Below are positions 49,111 to 60,608 of a stretch of 64,000 bases of DNA, one piece after another. The notes under the pieces were generated by a model that did not search any database, had not been told where the DNA came from, and worked only from the letters and a program-made list of their open reading frames with translations. Numbering within the stretch: position 1 is the first letter of the stretch; the number at the start of each line of letters is the position of its first letter. The DNA comes from Pohlia nutans (Eukaryota > Streptophyta > Bryopsida > Bryales > Mniaceae): assembly GCA_022496805.1 (NCBI GenBank), contig CM040089.1:36688372-36752371 (forward strand), given 5' to 3'. A program made the translations under genes and the position numbers.

Positions 49111-49822
49111 TTTGAAGGATGGAGGAAGGAGCCATGTACCCTTATGTACTTTTTGGCACACAAAAAAAGAAATAAGAAAAAGGAAAATAAGAAAAAAATA
49201 ATCATGTCTTCTCCCATACACTTTGGCAGCATTATTATAGTGTCTTAATGTATTCATAATTTGTAATAGTTTTTAAATAGTCAATCTTGTAATTTTTAAA
49301 ATAAATGAAATTCAAATTTTTGTTATGAAAATTTTGAAATATTAGCGTTTTATTGCAATATACTACAAGTTTCAACAAGGAAAGAAATAAATGTTTTTTT
49401 GTTAATTTTTTTGATAAGTTTTTTTTTAGCACAATGAGGTCCTGGAATGGTTGCACTTAGCCAAGTGCAAAATATAGGGAATTGCTTGTTTTTTTAGAAT
49501 AGAACCAATGTAAATTAGAAAGAGAATCATGCTTTAAATGGAGTTTAAAAGTGATTTTGGTGTGGAATTGGGAAAGCATATGTCCTTTAACTCCTAAACG
49601 TCACAGCGTCCAGTTTCTGAACAACTAACAAATTCAAATCTACTCTACGGTCTCATCAATGCTTGGATGAAAGTCATCCAATTTTTTGGAGATACTTCAT
49701 CAAGTTGTTGTCATATCTAATGGTTGCATTTAGTCATACTTGAGTACATATTTTTCTAAAATTACAAATGTAGAAGTATGTCAAGTCATTGACCAAGCCA
49801 AAATTGCATTGACTGTAGTTGG

Positions 49823-50577
49823 ATGAATGCATGGTTTAGTGGTTCACTTTTGATATCACAGAGGATTATTCACTAAGGTGTCTTTACTAAAACATTTATA
49901 AAAAATAGAATATGAAGAATTTTGGCATGAGAATTTGTGTACACATTTTGGCCTTGATATTCGTCTATAAGAATAATTTTCTTTTGGAAATGGCATCATC
50001 ATAAAGAAATTATGGACTTTTTAGTTATAGAATAATAACTATCACAAGCTGTCAACATTTCACATATGGATTTTTTTTCTAATAAAGGTTGTTGAAAATC
50101 TTTGTTAGTGAATCATTACTTAATGTGCTAAATCATGAGAAACTCAAAAATATACTTTTATAGGATAGCACATAATCTCTCATGTACTTGTGGACTTTTT
50201 GTGGTAAAAACTAGGTGTTGTTTTTGAATGTCCATTAAAGCATGGAAATAGATTTTTTCGGCACAACATATATTTTTAACATATTAAGATATCTAAGCTT
50301 TAGGTGGGCTTGCACTTACATAAAAATAGACTTAATTTTTATGTAATTTATTTATATATTTAGTTATATTCAAGTGAAATTATCAGTTTTTTTATAAAAT
50401 ATTACTAGAAAATATGTATGAAAGTTAATAGATTTTTCTTAAGTGGTTGAGTTCTATATATTACAAATAATTTATGAAAAATTAAATAAAAAACATTCAA
50501 CATTATATGTAAAATATGATACGGACTTTTAGGGAGTGTACGTATGCTACTATTGAGCCACTAAACCATGCATTTAC
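49823..50577. mobile_element. MITE with inverted ends ATGCATGGTTTAGTGG
   Basis: AATGCATGGTTTAGTGGTTCA at the left is mirrored on the complement of the right end as AATGCATGGTTTAGTGGCTCA. The interior is AT-rich and non-coding. Exact ends and superfamily are uncertain. Confidence 0.55.
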
Positions 50578-50611
50578 CCAGTTCAAAAGTGGCTTTGCAA
50601 AAATGAGGTCA

Positions 50612-50932
50612 TAGATTTAAGGAACACAAAAATTTCAAAGAATTGCCACGTTTAAGAGTATCTCATTTCAAACTCATTCCAACAAATTTTACACAAAAAA
50701 TATTAAAATTTTGTTTGTAATCAAATTTAGAAGGAATTTTTAATTTTAACTTTCAAAATTGATAATTAAATATTGGTGATAGTATTAGTAAATCAAACCG
50801 TACGGATAGAATCTAAAATTCAAAATCTAGAACTTTCATTTGTATATCAATTCCAAAACATTCTTCTAAATAGTACTTTATGATGATTTTCTCAAATTGT
50901 CAATTCCAAGGACACCTTGGTACATTTAGGGG
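50612..50932. mobile_element. piggyBac-like MITE fragment
   Basis: Corresponds to the right 330 bases of the copy at 30121-30693, from ATAGATTTAAGGAACACAAA to TTTAGGGG, followed by TTAA at 50933-50936. The left part is lost. Confidence 0.6.
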
Positions 50933-50936
50933 TTAA

Positions 50937-52100
50937 GGGTTAAGCCTCCACAAGTGCTCAATCAAATTAGCTCTCAAGCTAAAATATGTATCGGTGCTTT
51001 GAATCTCTATAATGACCTCCAACATCAGTCTAAATGATAAATTCATGTTGACACGTGGAACTAGATTTGGATCAAACAAAACTTCTAAGTTGAGTTCTTG
51101 TTTGTTGTCAATAACCATATTGTGCAAGACAACACACAGTCACATACATGATGTCTACTATTGTATACATCTAGATCCCAATGTCTGCAAGGTTTCTTAA
51201 TGATGCTTTGTCTAGCCTACAATACATCAAAGCATCTTTCGACATCTTTGCAACCCCCTCGTGCCATTGCACATAATGGCTCTATTTCTCATTTTGGAGC
51301 TCATGTATAGTCTGTACGAAAATAATCCATTTGGAATACATCCCATATAATGGAGCGGACAATTAGTGCTATTGACACTGAATGTCAAACGTGTACCATT
51401 TCTAACGAACATGTCATGTATTATAGGTGATCTATCAAGGATATTAATGTCATTGTTGCCACCGGGGAGCCCTAAGAAAGCATGCCAAATCCAAAGCGAT
51501 TGGTTTGCAATCGCGTCTAAAATGACTCTCATGTTACCGTTATTGTCCTCATATTGGCGTTGCGGATGTAAGGGAAATTCTCCTATGGCCAATTTATACA
51601 ATCAACACTAGCAAACATGCTAGAGAACTGTCTCTTATCATTGATATTCATCTGCTGAATGATATCAATCTTACTAGGCTTTCTCAAGTATGTTGTTTTG
51701 AAACAAGATCGCACTCACTGAACGATGCGTTTGAGATCCTCTATAGCAGTGCTCTTGCTAAGCCTACGAGACTCTTCGGTAGTGTTTGCTCCTATCCCAT
51801 ACGCAAACATGTTTATTACAGCAACACAATTCTGAATAGAAAGACCCATGACACTTGTAACACTTGGCCTTTTAATGAAACATGAATTATGACCAATAAC
51901 GACACTCATGATCCTCAATAACAACGGAATCCTTATGCGAAACTTGCTTTTGAACAATCTTTGATTGTATACATGTGTAGCACTAAAAATAATCATCAAA
52001 GATACGTTTTATGACCAAGTTCTTTGTCGCGGGTGATGTTAGGATGGAGCTTGTCCCGGCCTAGATCCCCTACTATTCTTTTTCATGGGGTTCACCATTT
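50937..52100 (-). pseudogene. PIF/Harbinger-type (DDE_Tnp_4) transposase, decayed
   Basis: Read leftward from about 52100: S-R-P-G-Q-A-P, then Y-N-Q-R-L-F-K-S-K-F-R-I-R-I-P, then Y-G-I-G-A-N-T-T-E-E, then W-I-W-H-A-F-L-G-L-P-G-G-N-N-D-I-N-I-L-D (holding a catalytic Asp near 51450), H-Y-M-G-C-I-P-N-G, then, after a frame change, G-C-K-D-V-E-R-C-F-D-V-L with the Glu, and L-H-N-M-V-I-D-N-K-Q-E-L-N near the C-terminus. The order and motifs are those of the plant Harbinger nuclease. Several stops and at least two frame changes make it inactive. It could be related to the TTA-flanked MITEs at 52593-54412. Confidence 0.8.
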
Positions 52101-52592
52101 GCTTCATCAAGTGTTTTTAGCTTAAACAACATCTCTATCAAAAAAATCCTCTTCTTCATTGTTTTGAAGAACAACTTACTTGAACATAGGCGTCAAGGTC
52201 TGTCTTCTACCTTAGTTGCACTCTCCTCTTTCACCAAGGTAAAAGATGAGTAGGGTAGTGGGTGGAGGATGGGAGCCAATGGGTGACTACATCAATAACT
52301 TGTAAAACCTCAAGGAGCGAGAGAGTAGGTTACTTTGTAATCTGCGGCTATATGTATTGTGATAGGCTAGTTGGAAAAAAATAACAAGAAGGTTTTACTA
52401 AGCATCGGGTTGCGTCTTTGCTAGACATACACAATCTAAGTGGCCGGTTAGAGCCCTCGGTTTAGGGTCGCTGTGACAGATGGTTGGAGCTTTGTTTGTG
52501 AATGTTGCCCCAATACTCTAAACTATCTACCCCCATCCAAAGAACAAACTAAATCATGGCCAAGTTTAGCAAAATCAATGGAAAATCTCTTA

Positions 52593-53300
52593 GAGCATTA
52601 ACACCCTAACTATAAAAGTAGGAGATTCTTTGCAAATTGGATGAAAAGTGCATGCATTTAACGGTGAAAATTCAAGGCGAGTGAGAGGCACAAAATATGA
52701 GCACGATATAGTGATATCGGAATACGTCACTCTATAACTACTTTAAGGAAGGGCTTGGAATCCTAGATTGATAGACAATAATGATTACCTTTGTGTAGCG
52801 AACTATGATTGATTCGCGGACTATACAGAGAGACACATAGTAGTTTAAAAAATAGTAGAAACACTGGCGGCGTACTAGACCATAGAAGTGTGCCCAAAAA
52901 GACCCACAACTAGTTAGTTAGTTCGTCATGTGCTGTCTTCTCGTGGGTTTTTTTCTCCAGTCTATACATGCAGTTATGATTTCTACTACACTGATTATTG
53001 CCATTATTGTGAGTCACAATAATTGAGTATTCTCATAGTAATTCTAGTATTAGAACAAAGTGTGACTCATAGTAATTGAGAATCCTCATAGTGAGTAGTG
53101 AGGATTGTGTGTAAAGTCTCACACTAATTGAGGATTCGTGAGAAATCTCACACTAATTCTATGACTCAGATGAATGGCAATAATTGGTGTAGTGAAGGGT
53201 GTGGGGACGTTAGAGTTTGTGACACTAAATCTTGGATGTGATAATAATAGTGGTCAAGTGGTGAATTGAAGGGAGAACGGATGCGGAATTGCGGATGCTC
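52593..53300. mobile_element. Harbinger-type MITE 1, 708 bp, TTA duplication
   Basis: Flanked by TTA at 52590-52592 and 53301-53303. The left end is GAGCATTAACACCC; the complement of the right end is GAGCATCCGCAATTCC. It shares its right TTA with the next element. A smaller inverted-repeat element (52989-53195) sits inside. Confidence 0.65.
52989..53195. mobile_element. Small inverted-repeat MITE inside MITE 1
   Basis: CACTGATTATTGCCATTATT at the left is mirrored by AATGGCAATAATTGGTGTAG at the right, with TGTGAGTCACAA and TGACTCA further in. It is related to 35376-35797. Confidence 0.6.
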
Positions 53301-53567
53301 TTAGAGCATCTCCACTAGCACTCTAGATAGCTCTCTGGTTGTGGAAAATTAGATGAGAATGAACAATTTATTTGGATTGAGATACTGAAAAATGTAACTG
53401 AGTCCAGGGCCGTCAAAGTCACTCAAGTAAGTGTATATTCTCTTCTTAATTGCACACCATGATTGCACTTTGGAGGTCATCCAAAATACATAGGGACGCG
53501 ATGTGGTTCCCTACTAATATCACTCAATTAGAGTATGAAAAACAGTAAGTAAGCCACTCACAAGTCA

Positions 53568-53687
53568 CACTAGTAGAAAAGGTGGCACTGCCAAAGGAGT
53601 TGCCTAGGCATGTGGTGTCCAACTCCACACATACACAGTGATTTTGCTTGGACATCTCCATAGGGAGCGTCACCTTTTCTACTAGTG
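53568..53687. mobile_element. CACTA MITE, 120 bp, TCA duplication
   Basis: CACTAGTAGAAAAGGTG at the left is mirrored by CACCTTTTCTACTAGTG at the right, flanked by TCA at 53565-53567 and 53688-53690. The CACTA terminus with a 3-base duplication is characteristic. Confidence 0.85.
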
Positions 53688-53726
53688 TCACCATGTATGG
53701 ATTGTGCAATCATCATGTGCAATTAA

Positions 53727-53949
53727 CCCTTAAAAGGCCCTTGGGGTCCCTTTCTACAACCTGTATTTAGCCTTATAATTGGTCAACTGTGGTTTACTAT
53801 ATGAATTGTGATATATTGTTAGATACATATTATCACGATTGTCAATTTTGTTTTGTACTGAAAAGTGTGTGGTCATTGTTATTTTGATCAAATACCACCA
53901 AATACAGAATATACTATACGGCCGCAAAGGGCTTTCGGGCGTTTAAGGG
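53727..53949. mobile_element. TTAA-flanked piggyBac-like MITE, copy 4
   Basis: TTAA at 53723-53726 precedes CCCTTAAAAGGCCC; the complement of the right end is CCCTTAAACGCCCG. The right TTAA was split by the next MITE and is found intact beyond it at 54256-54259. Confidence 0.75.
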
Positions 53950-53952
53950 TTA

Positions 53953-54255
53953 GGACATCTCCACTCCTACACGCTAGAGATGACTCGCTGAAATTATTCA
54001 TTTACATTTGAAGAGCCCTTGCACTTACACTCCCTCACCCTTGGAGGCCCCTCACACATCAAAAGTGCACATCAAATAGTCAATGGACCAATCACAAGTA
54101 GAATGTGGGGATATAGTCAACTAAATAGTGATTTGAAGGGCCATTTCTTAACACGCTAGGATTGAGAGTCAAGAGGCATTTTGGAAGGGCCCTTGGCACT
54201 TTTCATCTAGTTCTAGAGTGTGAGAGACTCTGGGAGGGCTGCGGTGGAGCTGCTC
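53953..54255. mobile_element. Harbinger-type MITE 3, 303 bp, inside the piggyBac TTAA site
   Basis: The left end GGACATCTCCACTCCTACAC and the complement of the right end, GAGCAGCTCCACCGCAGCCC, are flanked by TTA (53950-53952, 54256-54258). Confidence 0.75.
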
Positions 54256-54415
54256 TTAAGAAGAGAAGATACAATAGCTTGAGTGGTTTTGAGAGCCGTG
54301 GATTTTAGTAGATTATCCAGTGTCACAGTCCAAATAAATTGTTCACCAACCAAACCCATATTTGCATAGCCAGAGCGGTATGTATGTATGCAGAGTGCTA
54401 GTGGAGATGCTGTTA

Positions 54416-55488
54416 GGGCAAGTGAATGCAATGCAATGCAATGAGACTGACGCCGGAGGTGGCTGGCAGGCAGGCACGAGGCCACCACTAAGTTAGCAGC
54501 ACCTCCACCGGCGCCCCAACCCACGACAATAATGGAGGCCCATGAGCTCACTCACATTCATGCCAACCACGGTCGTCAGTCAGTCCACCCGCAGGCAAGG
54601 ATCTGAAGGGGAAAAAATCCCAAAAAGGCAAAATGGCAAAAAGGCAAAGAAAAAACCCCAAAAAGTAAAAAGCCCCCAAATCCACTCCAGTCCTGCATTG
54701 AACACACCGGCCCAATTGCTTGCCTCCGAAAAATCTTCCCACCCCCAAAAAAATCCCATCGTCGCCTCACTCACTTACTCACTCACTCAGCTGCCATTTT
54801 TTTCCACCGCCCGGGCCTCACTCGCAATCCCTTCTTTCTTCCTTTCTTTCTTCTGTTTGTTTGTCTGTCGGTCGGTCTGTCTGTCTGTCTGTCCGAGCAA
54901 GAAAGATCAGATTGTATGCTACTTGCTGCGCTTTGCAAGTGGGGTCCTCTTTGATGCTCCAAGACCACCGCGTGTTCTTTGTTGCGTACAAAGCAACAAA
55001 GTGGGTTTTCATTGGTGTGGATCCGTTTGTTTGAAGAAGAAGAAGAAGAAGAAGGAGGAGGAGAAGAAGAAGCTCGCTGCAAGTGTTATGTTAGGGTACC
55101 GTAGTAGTAGTAGATTGCAGTTGGCATTTTGAATTGCAGGGCGGAACGAGCATTGGATCGGGATTTGAGGCTCCAAATTTGCCAGGGTTTGGTGCGTCGG
55201 GAACGGGTAATCAGTTAGGGTAAGAGAGAGAGAGATCTTGGGGTGAGGGAATCAGATCGACGACGTGTTGCGATCCACGTTGTTGGTTCAGTTGATGGAG
55301 CATGACAGTGTGATAATTCTGGAGGCGACGAGACGAGTCGAAGCGAATCGACTGAATCAGTTAGGCTATGGTGGACCGAACTGTCGAGCCAGATAGTCGG
55401 GGGTTTGTGACGCAATAATAGGGTTGGGATTGTTGCGAGAACAGGGAGAGGGACCTTGAGTGTGTGCGTTTTGGAGTTGGAAACGCAA
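54416..55488 (+). promoter_or_regulatory. MAPK upstream region and probable 5' UTR
   Basis: About 1 kb, more GC-rich than the repeats to its left, with pyrimidine tracts (54770-54900, including a GTCT microsatellite at about 54862-54893) and a GAA/GGA tract at 55036-55070. CT-rich leaders are common in plant genes. The ORFs here are low-complexity artefacts. No firm TATA box was identified; a 5' UTR intron ending at TTGAATTGCAG (near 55139) is possible. Confidence 0.4.
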
Positions 55489-56761
55489 ATGGCCACGAAA
55501 GTGGACGTGCCGGAGGGCACATGCCCGCCGGGGAAACACCACTACATGCTGTGGCGTTCGGTGTTCGAGATTGACACCAAGTATGTGCCGATCAAGCCCA
55601 TCGGCAAAGGCGCGTATGGCGTGGTGTGCAGCGCGAAGAACAACGAAACAGGGGATCGCGTGGCCATCAAGAAGATCACGAACGCGTTCGAGAACACCAC
55701 GGACGCGCGCCGCACGCTGCGCGAGATTCGTTTGCTGCGCCACTTGTTCCACGAGAACATCATCGCCGTCAAGGACATCATGAAGCCCGTGGGCCGCCAG
55801 AGCTTCAACGATGTGTACATTGTGTACGAGCTCATGGACACGGATCTGCATCAGATCATCCGCTCGTCGCAGACCCTCACGGATGATCACTGCCAGTATT
55901 TTATCTATCAGGTCAGAGACACAGCAAAACACAGAAAGAATTCCATTCCATTCCATTCTCATTCTCATTCTCATTCCCATTCCCTGTTTCATTTTCTTGT
56001 TACTGAATTGATGGATGCATATCTACATTCTTGTTTTCTTGTTACTGAATTGATCATGGCATACATCTACATGGCAGTTGTTGCGAGGTTTGAAGTACGT
56101 CCACTCTGCGAATGTGCTGCATCGGGATCTGAAGCCCAGCAACTTGCTCCTGAATGCGAGCTGCGACTTGAAAATCTGTGATTTCGGATTAGCGCGCACA
56201 GGGAGTGACAAGGGGCAATTCATGACGGAGTACGTGGTGACGAGATGGTACCGAGCTCCGGAGTTGCTGTTATCGTGCGACGAGTATACGAGCGCGATCG
56301 ACATGTGGTCTGTGGGGTGTATCTTCGCGGAGCTTTTAGGTCGAAAGCCGCTGTTCCCTGGGAAAGATTACATTCATCAGCTGAAGTTGATCATCAGCAT
56401 CATCGGCTCGCCGGACGAGACGGATTTGCATTTCATTCAATCGCAGAAGGCACGCAGCTACATCCGGTCGCTGCCCTTCACGCCGCGAGTGTCCCTGGCT
56501 CGTCTCTACCCGAGAGCCAACCCTCTGGCGATTCAACTCATCGACAAGATGCTGGTGTTCGACCCTCGCAAGCGCATCACGGTGCACGAAGCTCTGGAGC
56601 ATCCTTACTTGTCCATGCTTCACGATGCCTCCGTCGAGCCCTCGGCCCCTGCACCTTTTGAATTTGATTTCGAAGACGAAGATCTCAAGGAAGATGCATT
56701 GCGAGAAAGGGTTTGGAATGAGATGCTGTTCTACCATCCTGACGCAGCCATCGAGGTCTGA
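55489..56761 (+). CDS. Group C plant MAP kinase (MPK1/2/7/14-like)
   Basis: Two exons, 55489-55911 and 56078-56761, joined in phase 0, give 368 residues, normal for the family. The protein is a cytoplasmic/nuclear Ser/Thr kinase at the end of a MAPK cascade. Visible: P-loop G-K-G-A-Y-G 39-44, catalytic Lys in V-A-I-K-K 61, H-R-D-L-K-P-S-N 156-163, D-F-G 176-178, activation motif T-E-Y 191-193, and V-T-R-W-Y-R-A-P-E. The K-H-H-Y start, [15 protein letters not shown] and C-terminal [10 protein letters not shown] are typical of group C, and the single intron after the I-Y-Q codons matches the two-exon layout known for that group. In Arabidopsis, group C kinases act downstream of MKK3. The ATG at 55489 was chosen because it starts the conserved N-terminus. 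The gene is intact and GC-rich in exons. Confidence 0.95.
55912..56077 (+). other. MAPK intron
   Basis: A 166-base intron, GTCAGA ... ATGGCAG. It contains repeated CATTCTCATTC units and two copies of TTCTTGTTACTGAATTGAT. Confidence 0.9.
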
Positions 56762-58602
56762 TGGTTCCTCTTCTCCTCTTCTTCTTCTTCGTCTCGCTAT
56801 CTCCTCCAAACCCTAAAAACCACCAAACCCTAAAAAGTACCATTGTAGCAAGAACCTCCTCCTTGTTGCAATTACAGAAAAAAAATAAATCATTGGGTGA
56901 TGGGTGATTCATCGCAATGTGTGTATTCCTTTTTTGTTGAACAAACTGTAACGGAAGAAGAGTAGTAGCTTGGGAAGACGAAGAGAGCTGCCAGTTTTTA
57001 ACTTAGCGAGCGGTTTAGAGTCATGTGTAAATAGGGTCTTTTTTTTCTTCTTAAAAATCAAGAGTATTTATAATGTTCTTTTTTCTTCGGAATATAGTTT
57101 TTGGATTGACAATATCAAGAATGTTTTTTTTATAAAATTTCTGTAGGCTCAAATTGTCTACCAATGTAAGCCTCCTTCACTGGATCTCAAAAGGGTGAAC
57201 TGGTCTTTCTTCCTGTTGTCGTTCTTGTTGGATACACCATTTAGATGGTGAATGAATTATTATTATTATTATCATTATTATTACTATTATTATTACTATT
57301 ATTATTTTTCTTGAGAGAAAAAAAAGAGAGCAGTTTAGTATTGATAACCTATACTGAAAGGTTGAGAATATTATTCACGTTTTAAATTCTATCGAATGTA
57401 TTTGTGTGGGACAACTGCTGAATTTGTTTTTGTAGAGTATCTAACTTGTGGTTTTGGAAGTGGATCATATGATTGAATACGTGTGATGTTTTTTGAGAGT
57501 TTGTACTTGTAAATTGATTTGGAAAATATACATATAATTAAGGTGAAACAAAAGGGTAGTTTCTAAGACTTACAGTTTACAGTAAAAAATTAGTAAACCA
57601 CATTGGATTCATGGTATAAAATGAATGCAAGAGAGGTTTGATAATGTAAGGTTATCCATCACTAGGTTTATCTCCTTTGTGATTTGGAAATGTCAATGCA
57701 ATCATCACAGAACATTCTATGAATGGAGAAAATATTTATGCCTTTCTTGGGTTAATCATGAAGTAAAGGGAGAAATTAGAGTGTGCAATTAGAGAGGGTG
57801 AGTTTACAATGAAATCTTACTAAATCAAATTTAAGATTGTTTCCTCATTCCCATGGCTTTCAGCTGATGAGTGTGGGTTTGCTATTTTCAGATGGACAAA
57901 AACAATTTGTGGGTCTTGTGTCTATTTTTCAAAAGGATTCTAATACACTAAATGAATAAGTTATGAAATTTTGAAATTTTGTTGGTAGATTTACTAAATG
58001 TTGTTGACTTTGTAACTCTTTAGCCATGGCATAATAGAGTAGTGCAATGGAGCACCCTTTTGAAAACTGGATCAAAAGAGGATCTTCACTTAAATTCACT
58101 TTTATTAGTAATGAAGGAATGCCATGTGTATTCCATGTCATTGCCACATAAACTTAGTTTCTAATTGTAACTAGGTTGTGGTCCCATTGTAAAAGGGTGT
58201 TGGCTTTCATTGCTCTATTATGCCATGTTTCCTCAACTACAGATCTATTTTTAGTTTAACCAAAAAACTATCTTACATGTTGACTTAATAATGTAGAACA
58301 ATAATATGAAACCAAAAATTAGGAGAGAATACTTAAAATTATTTTGAGATAGTTGTAAAGATATGGTGTATTTTTGTTTTTCTTCATTCCATTTTGGACA
58401 CATGTATTCAATAAAATTGAAGTCTGTTCCAAGTGTTCAACGTGAATGTGACTTCAATTTTATTGGTTATTGAATGCATAGGACAAAAAGCAACCAACAG
58501 AAAACAAGGGGCCAAATACATCTTAATGTGCAAAAGAATTTGACTCTTTATTTAGAGTGGGACCAAAGCTCCAATTTGAGAATGAAGCTAGTTAAAGGTT
58601 AA
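56762..58602 (+). other. MAPK 3' region and intergenic sequence
   Basis: The probable 3' UTR runs from the TGA at 56759-56761 through a CT-rich stretch (56764-56800) and AATAAA-like words near 56884. An ATT-type trinucleotide microsatellite lies at 57256-57307. The rest is AT-rich with no gene seen. Confidence 0.5.
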
Positions 58603-59402
58603 CCCTTTAGTGCCCAGGTAACCACTAAGTGGTCACTAGATCATTGGAAAATGAAATTCTGGAAAATCTGTGAACCATCTCAGTACAGTGTCTGAAGTTC
58701 AGATGTGTAACTTTTGATTCTGGAGATGATGCAAAAAGAAAATTTGGAATCCGACTTTCCTAGATATCCAAATACCTATGTACAAAACACCAAAATACTG
58801 CAAATACCTCAAAATACAGCAAATACTTACAAATACAGCATATGTACTATGTTGTATTTCTAGAGATTGGAAGTTTGTTATCTCGTTTTTCTTTTTGGAT
58901 TGTGTTCTCTTGTTCATGTTCCGTTAGTGTATGTAGTCTGATCTTGATCACTATACTAACTCCTTTCTTATGTGAACGTATAAATTTTGTTCTAAACCGT
59001 ACATGGATAAGTCACTTTCACTTATAAAATTCACAATAATTATGTATGAGTCTATTCTTGACATGAAAGATTGCAATGAAGAGGTGTTGACACAAGTCAT
59101 TGCTGAACATCTTCACTTTTATTTTTGAAAATTTAACCCAAATTCTATTTAACCTTGAAGTCACACACCCCCCGAAATCTCATTTTTGAGTGTGCATTAT
59201 ACGGTTCAAAGATATACTATAATCTTCCAATCCAACGGTCCGATCTTACCAAGATTTAACTGAGACTTGTTTCATTAAGCTATGCTTACATTCATACGGT
59301 TGGATACTATTAATAGTACCCCTAATTTCAACAGAGATAGATTTAAAGAAACATCATCCAGAAAAAGGTGGTTTCTCCAGAACCACCCTAGGCGGTAAAG
59401 GG
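58603..59402. mobile_element. TTAA-flanked piggyBac-like MITE, copy 5, 800 bp
   Basis: TTAA at 58599-58602 and 59403-59406 flank CCCTTTAGTGCCCAGG on the left and, on the complement, CCCTTTACCGCCTAGG on the right. This is the cleanest copy. It has no transposase. Confidence 0.8.
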
Positions 59403-60084
59403 TTAATGGATTGCATGGAGACATAAGTTGTCATTCTAAAAAAGCACAATGGTGAATAAGAATTCAAAATGCATCATAGAAAAAGAATTGGTATGTGTTC
59501 AATGTGGGCCAAAGTCACAAGGGTTGTAAAAAAGAGATACAAACCCAAACATATCATGATTCTACAATTATGTAAGATGTAGAAAACTTCTATACATTTA
59601 TTCAAATCATGACATGTGAAAGTTGTCCAATCGAATGTGTACACTAAAGGACCTATTTGTAAAAAAATAATCCAAATGTGATATTAAAAATGTGAGAATA
59701 AGGGGTTTTGAAATAAAGGTGATACAGCAGATCATACCATGATTCTACAACTATTTCTTTTATGTAAGATGTAGAAAACTTCTATAAGGTTGAATGTTCT
59801 AAAACCACTAATTCCTCTAACTCTGCATGTAAACATTTCTTGGAGACACTATAGCTGAGACTCAAAACCACCAATTTCACTATTCAAGCAAACCAATGAC
59901 ATGCCAATCATTGCGAAGTAGTTGGTGGTTTGGGTTATCATCATGAGTGGAAATTAGTACTACATAGTGTAGACATGGGAGAACTTGTATGTTGATATTG
60001 AATCTCGATGTATTTCTCTTTTAAATTTTTTTATCAATTTAGTATTGAGAATAAAATTGTGGAAAAATATGCATTCCTTGTTAA
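59403..60084. other. AT-rich intergenic sequence
   Basis: Nothing beyond a local duplication: TACAATTATGTAAGATGTAG near 59565 and TTTATGTAAGATGTAGAAAA near 59758. No gene is seen. Confidence 0.5.
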
Positions 60085-60608
60085 CCCCTAAAAGCTTGAG
60101 GGGTATTGGACAAAACATAGATGTTTGTAATATGTGCGCTCTATATGTTTGATGAAGTTTGGTTCAATAGACAAAATGTAGGGCATCATCTCTACGAATT
60201 ATTGATACGGTCAAGCTTCTAAAAAAAACTTTAGATATTTTTAAAATAATTTCTTTGAAAAATTATATAAAATATAATTTTTACTCTAGAGTTTAAAATT
60301 TAGTATGATTAGTTAAAATTGGTTTATCTATTGTAAATTTCAAAAAAACAAAAGAAATGATAGAGGGACATCATCACTTTTTCCAAATAGCAAATTTTAT
60401 AACACTAAGACAATGTTGAGGTGATCCACTTTGAAAATTCTCCTTGGTGGAGTTTAACTCGAATTGACATAATTCAAACTGCGTTGGAAAATAGACTTGA
60501 TGTAGTATTTTAAAATATTTTTATTTTTTCAAAAACTTATTTTTTTGGTTCCAAGTAGCATGTTAGAAACAGGCAACAACCAAAAATGGACTCTTAGGAG
60601 TTTAGGGG
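60085..60608. mobile_element. TTAA-flanked piggyBac-like MITE, copy 6
   Basis: TTAA at 60081-60084 and 60609-60612. The left end is CCCCTAAAAGC and the complement of the right end is CCCCTAAACTCCTAAGAG. Interior words (GAGGGGTATTGGAC, AACACTAAGACAATGTTGAG) recur around 43448-43770 and 5239-6160, so this is a second subfamily. Confidence 0.65.

Larger units (their letters stand above)
47071..49490. mobile_element. Large relative of the foldback family with captured sequence
   Basis: The left end TAACATCCAATTTCC then GTGCACTTGGCCATATAATC matches the left terminus of the 12975-13974 element. The right end GCACTTAGCCAAGTGC ... AGGGAATTGC matches its right terminus. Between them lie an RNase H remnant (about 47595-47825, minus) and a repeat array with GGTCCGCGCG-type palindromes (48060-49110), recalling the GGTCCGTGCGCGCGGACC arms of the small element. 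Confidence 0.6.
53304..54412. mobile_element. Harbinger-type MITE 2, 1.1 kb, host to three nested insertions
   Basis: The left end GAGCATCTCCACTAGCACTC and the right end GAGTGCTAGTGGAGATGCTG form a clear inverted repeat flanked by TTA (53301-53303, 54413-54415). The GAGCATCTCC terminus is common among plant Harbinger MITEs. Inside are a CACTA MITE (53568-53687), a piggyBac-like MITE (53727-53949) and another Harbinger MITE (53953-54255). Confidence 0.8.

Noticed and set aside
54542..55132. 196-codon ORF upstream of the MAPK
   Set aside because: It covers microsatellites and the pyrimidine-rich leader and has Lys/Ser/Cys runs without domain pattern; best read as 5' UTR/promoter.
55366..55992. 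208-codon minus-strand ORF
   Set aside because: Antisense shadow of the GC-rich MAPK exon 1.
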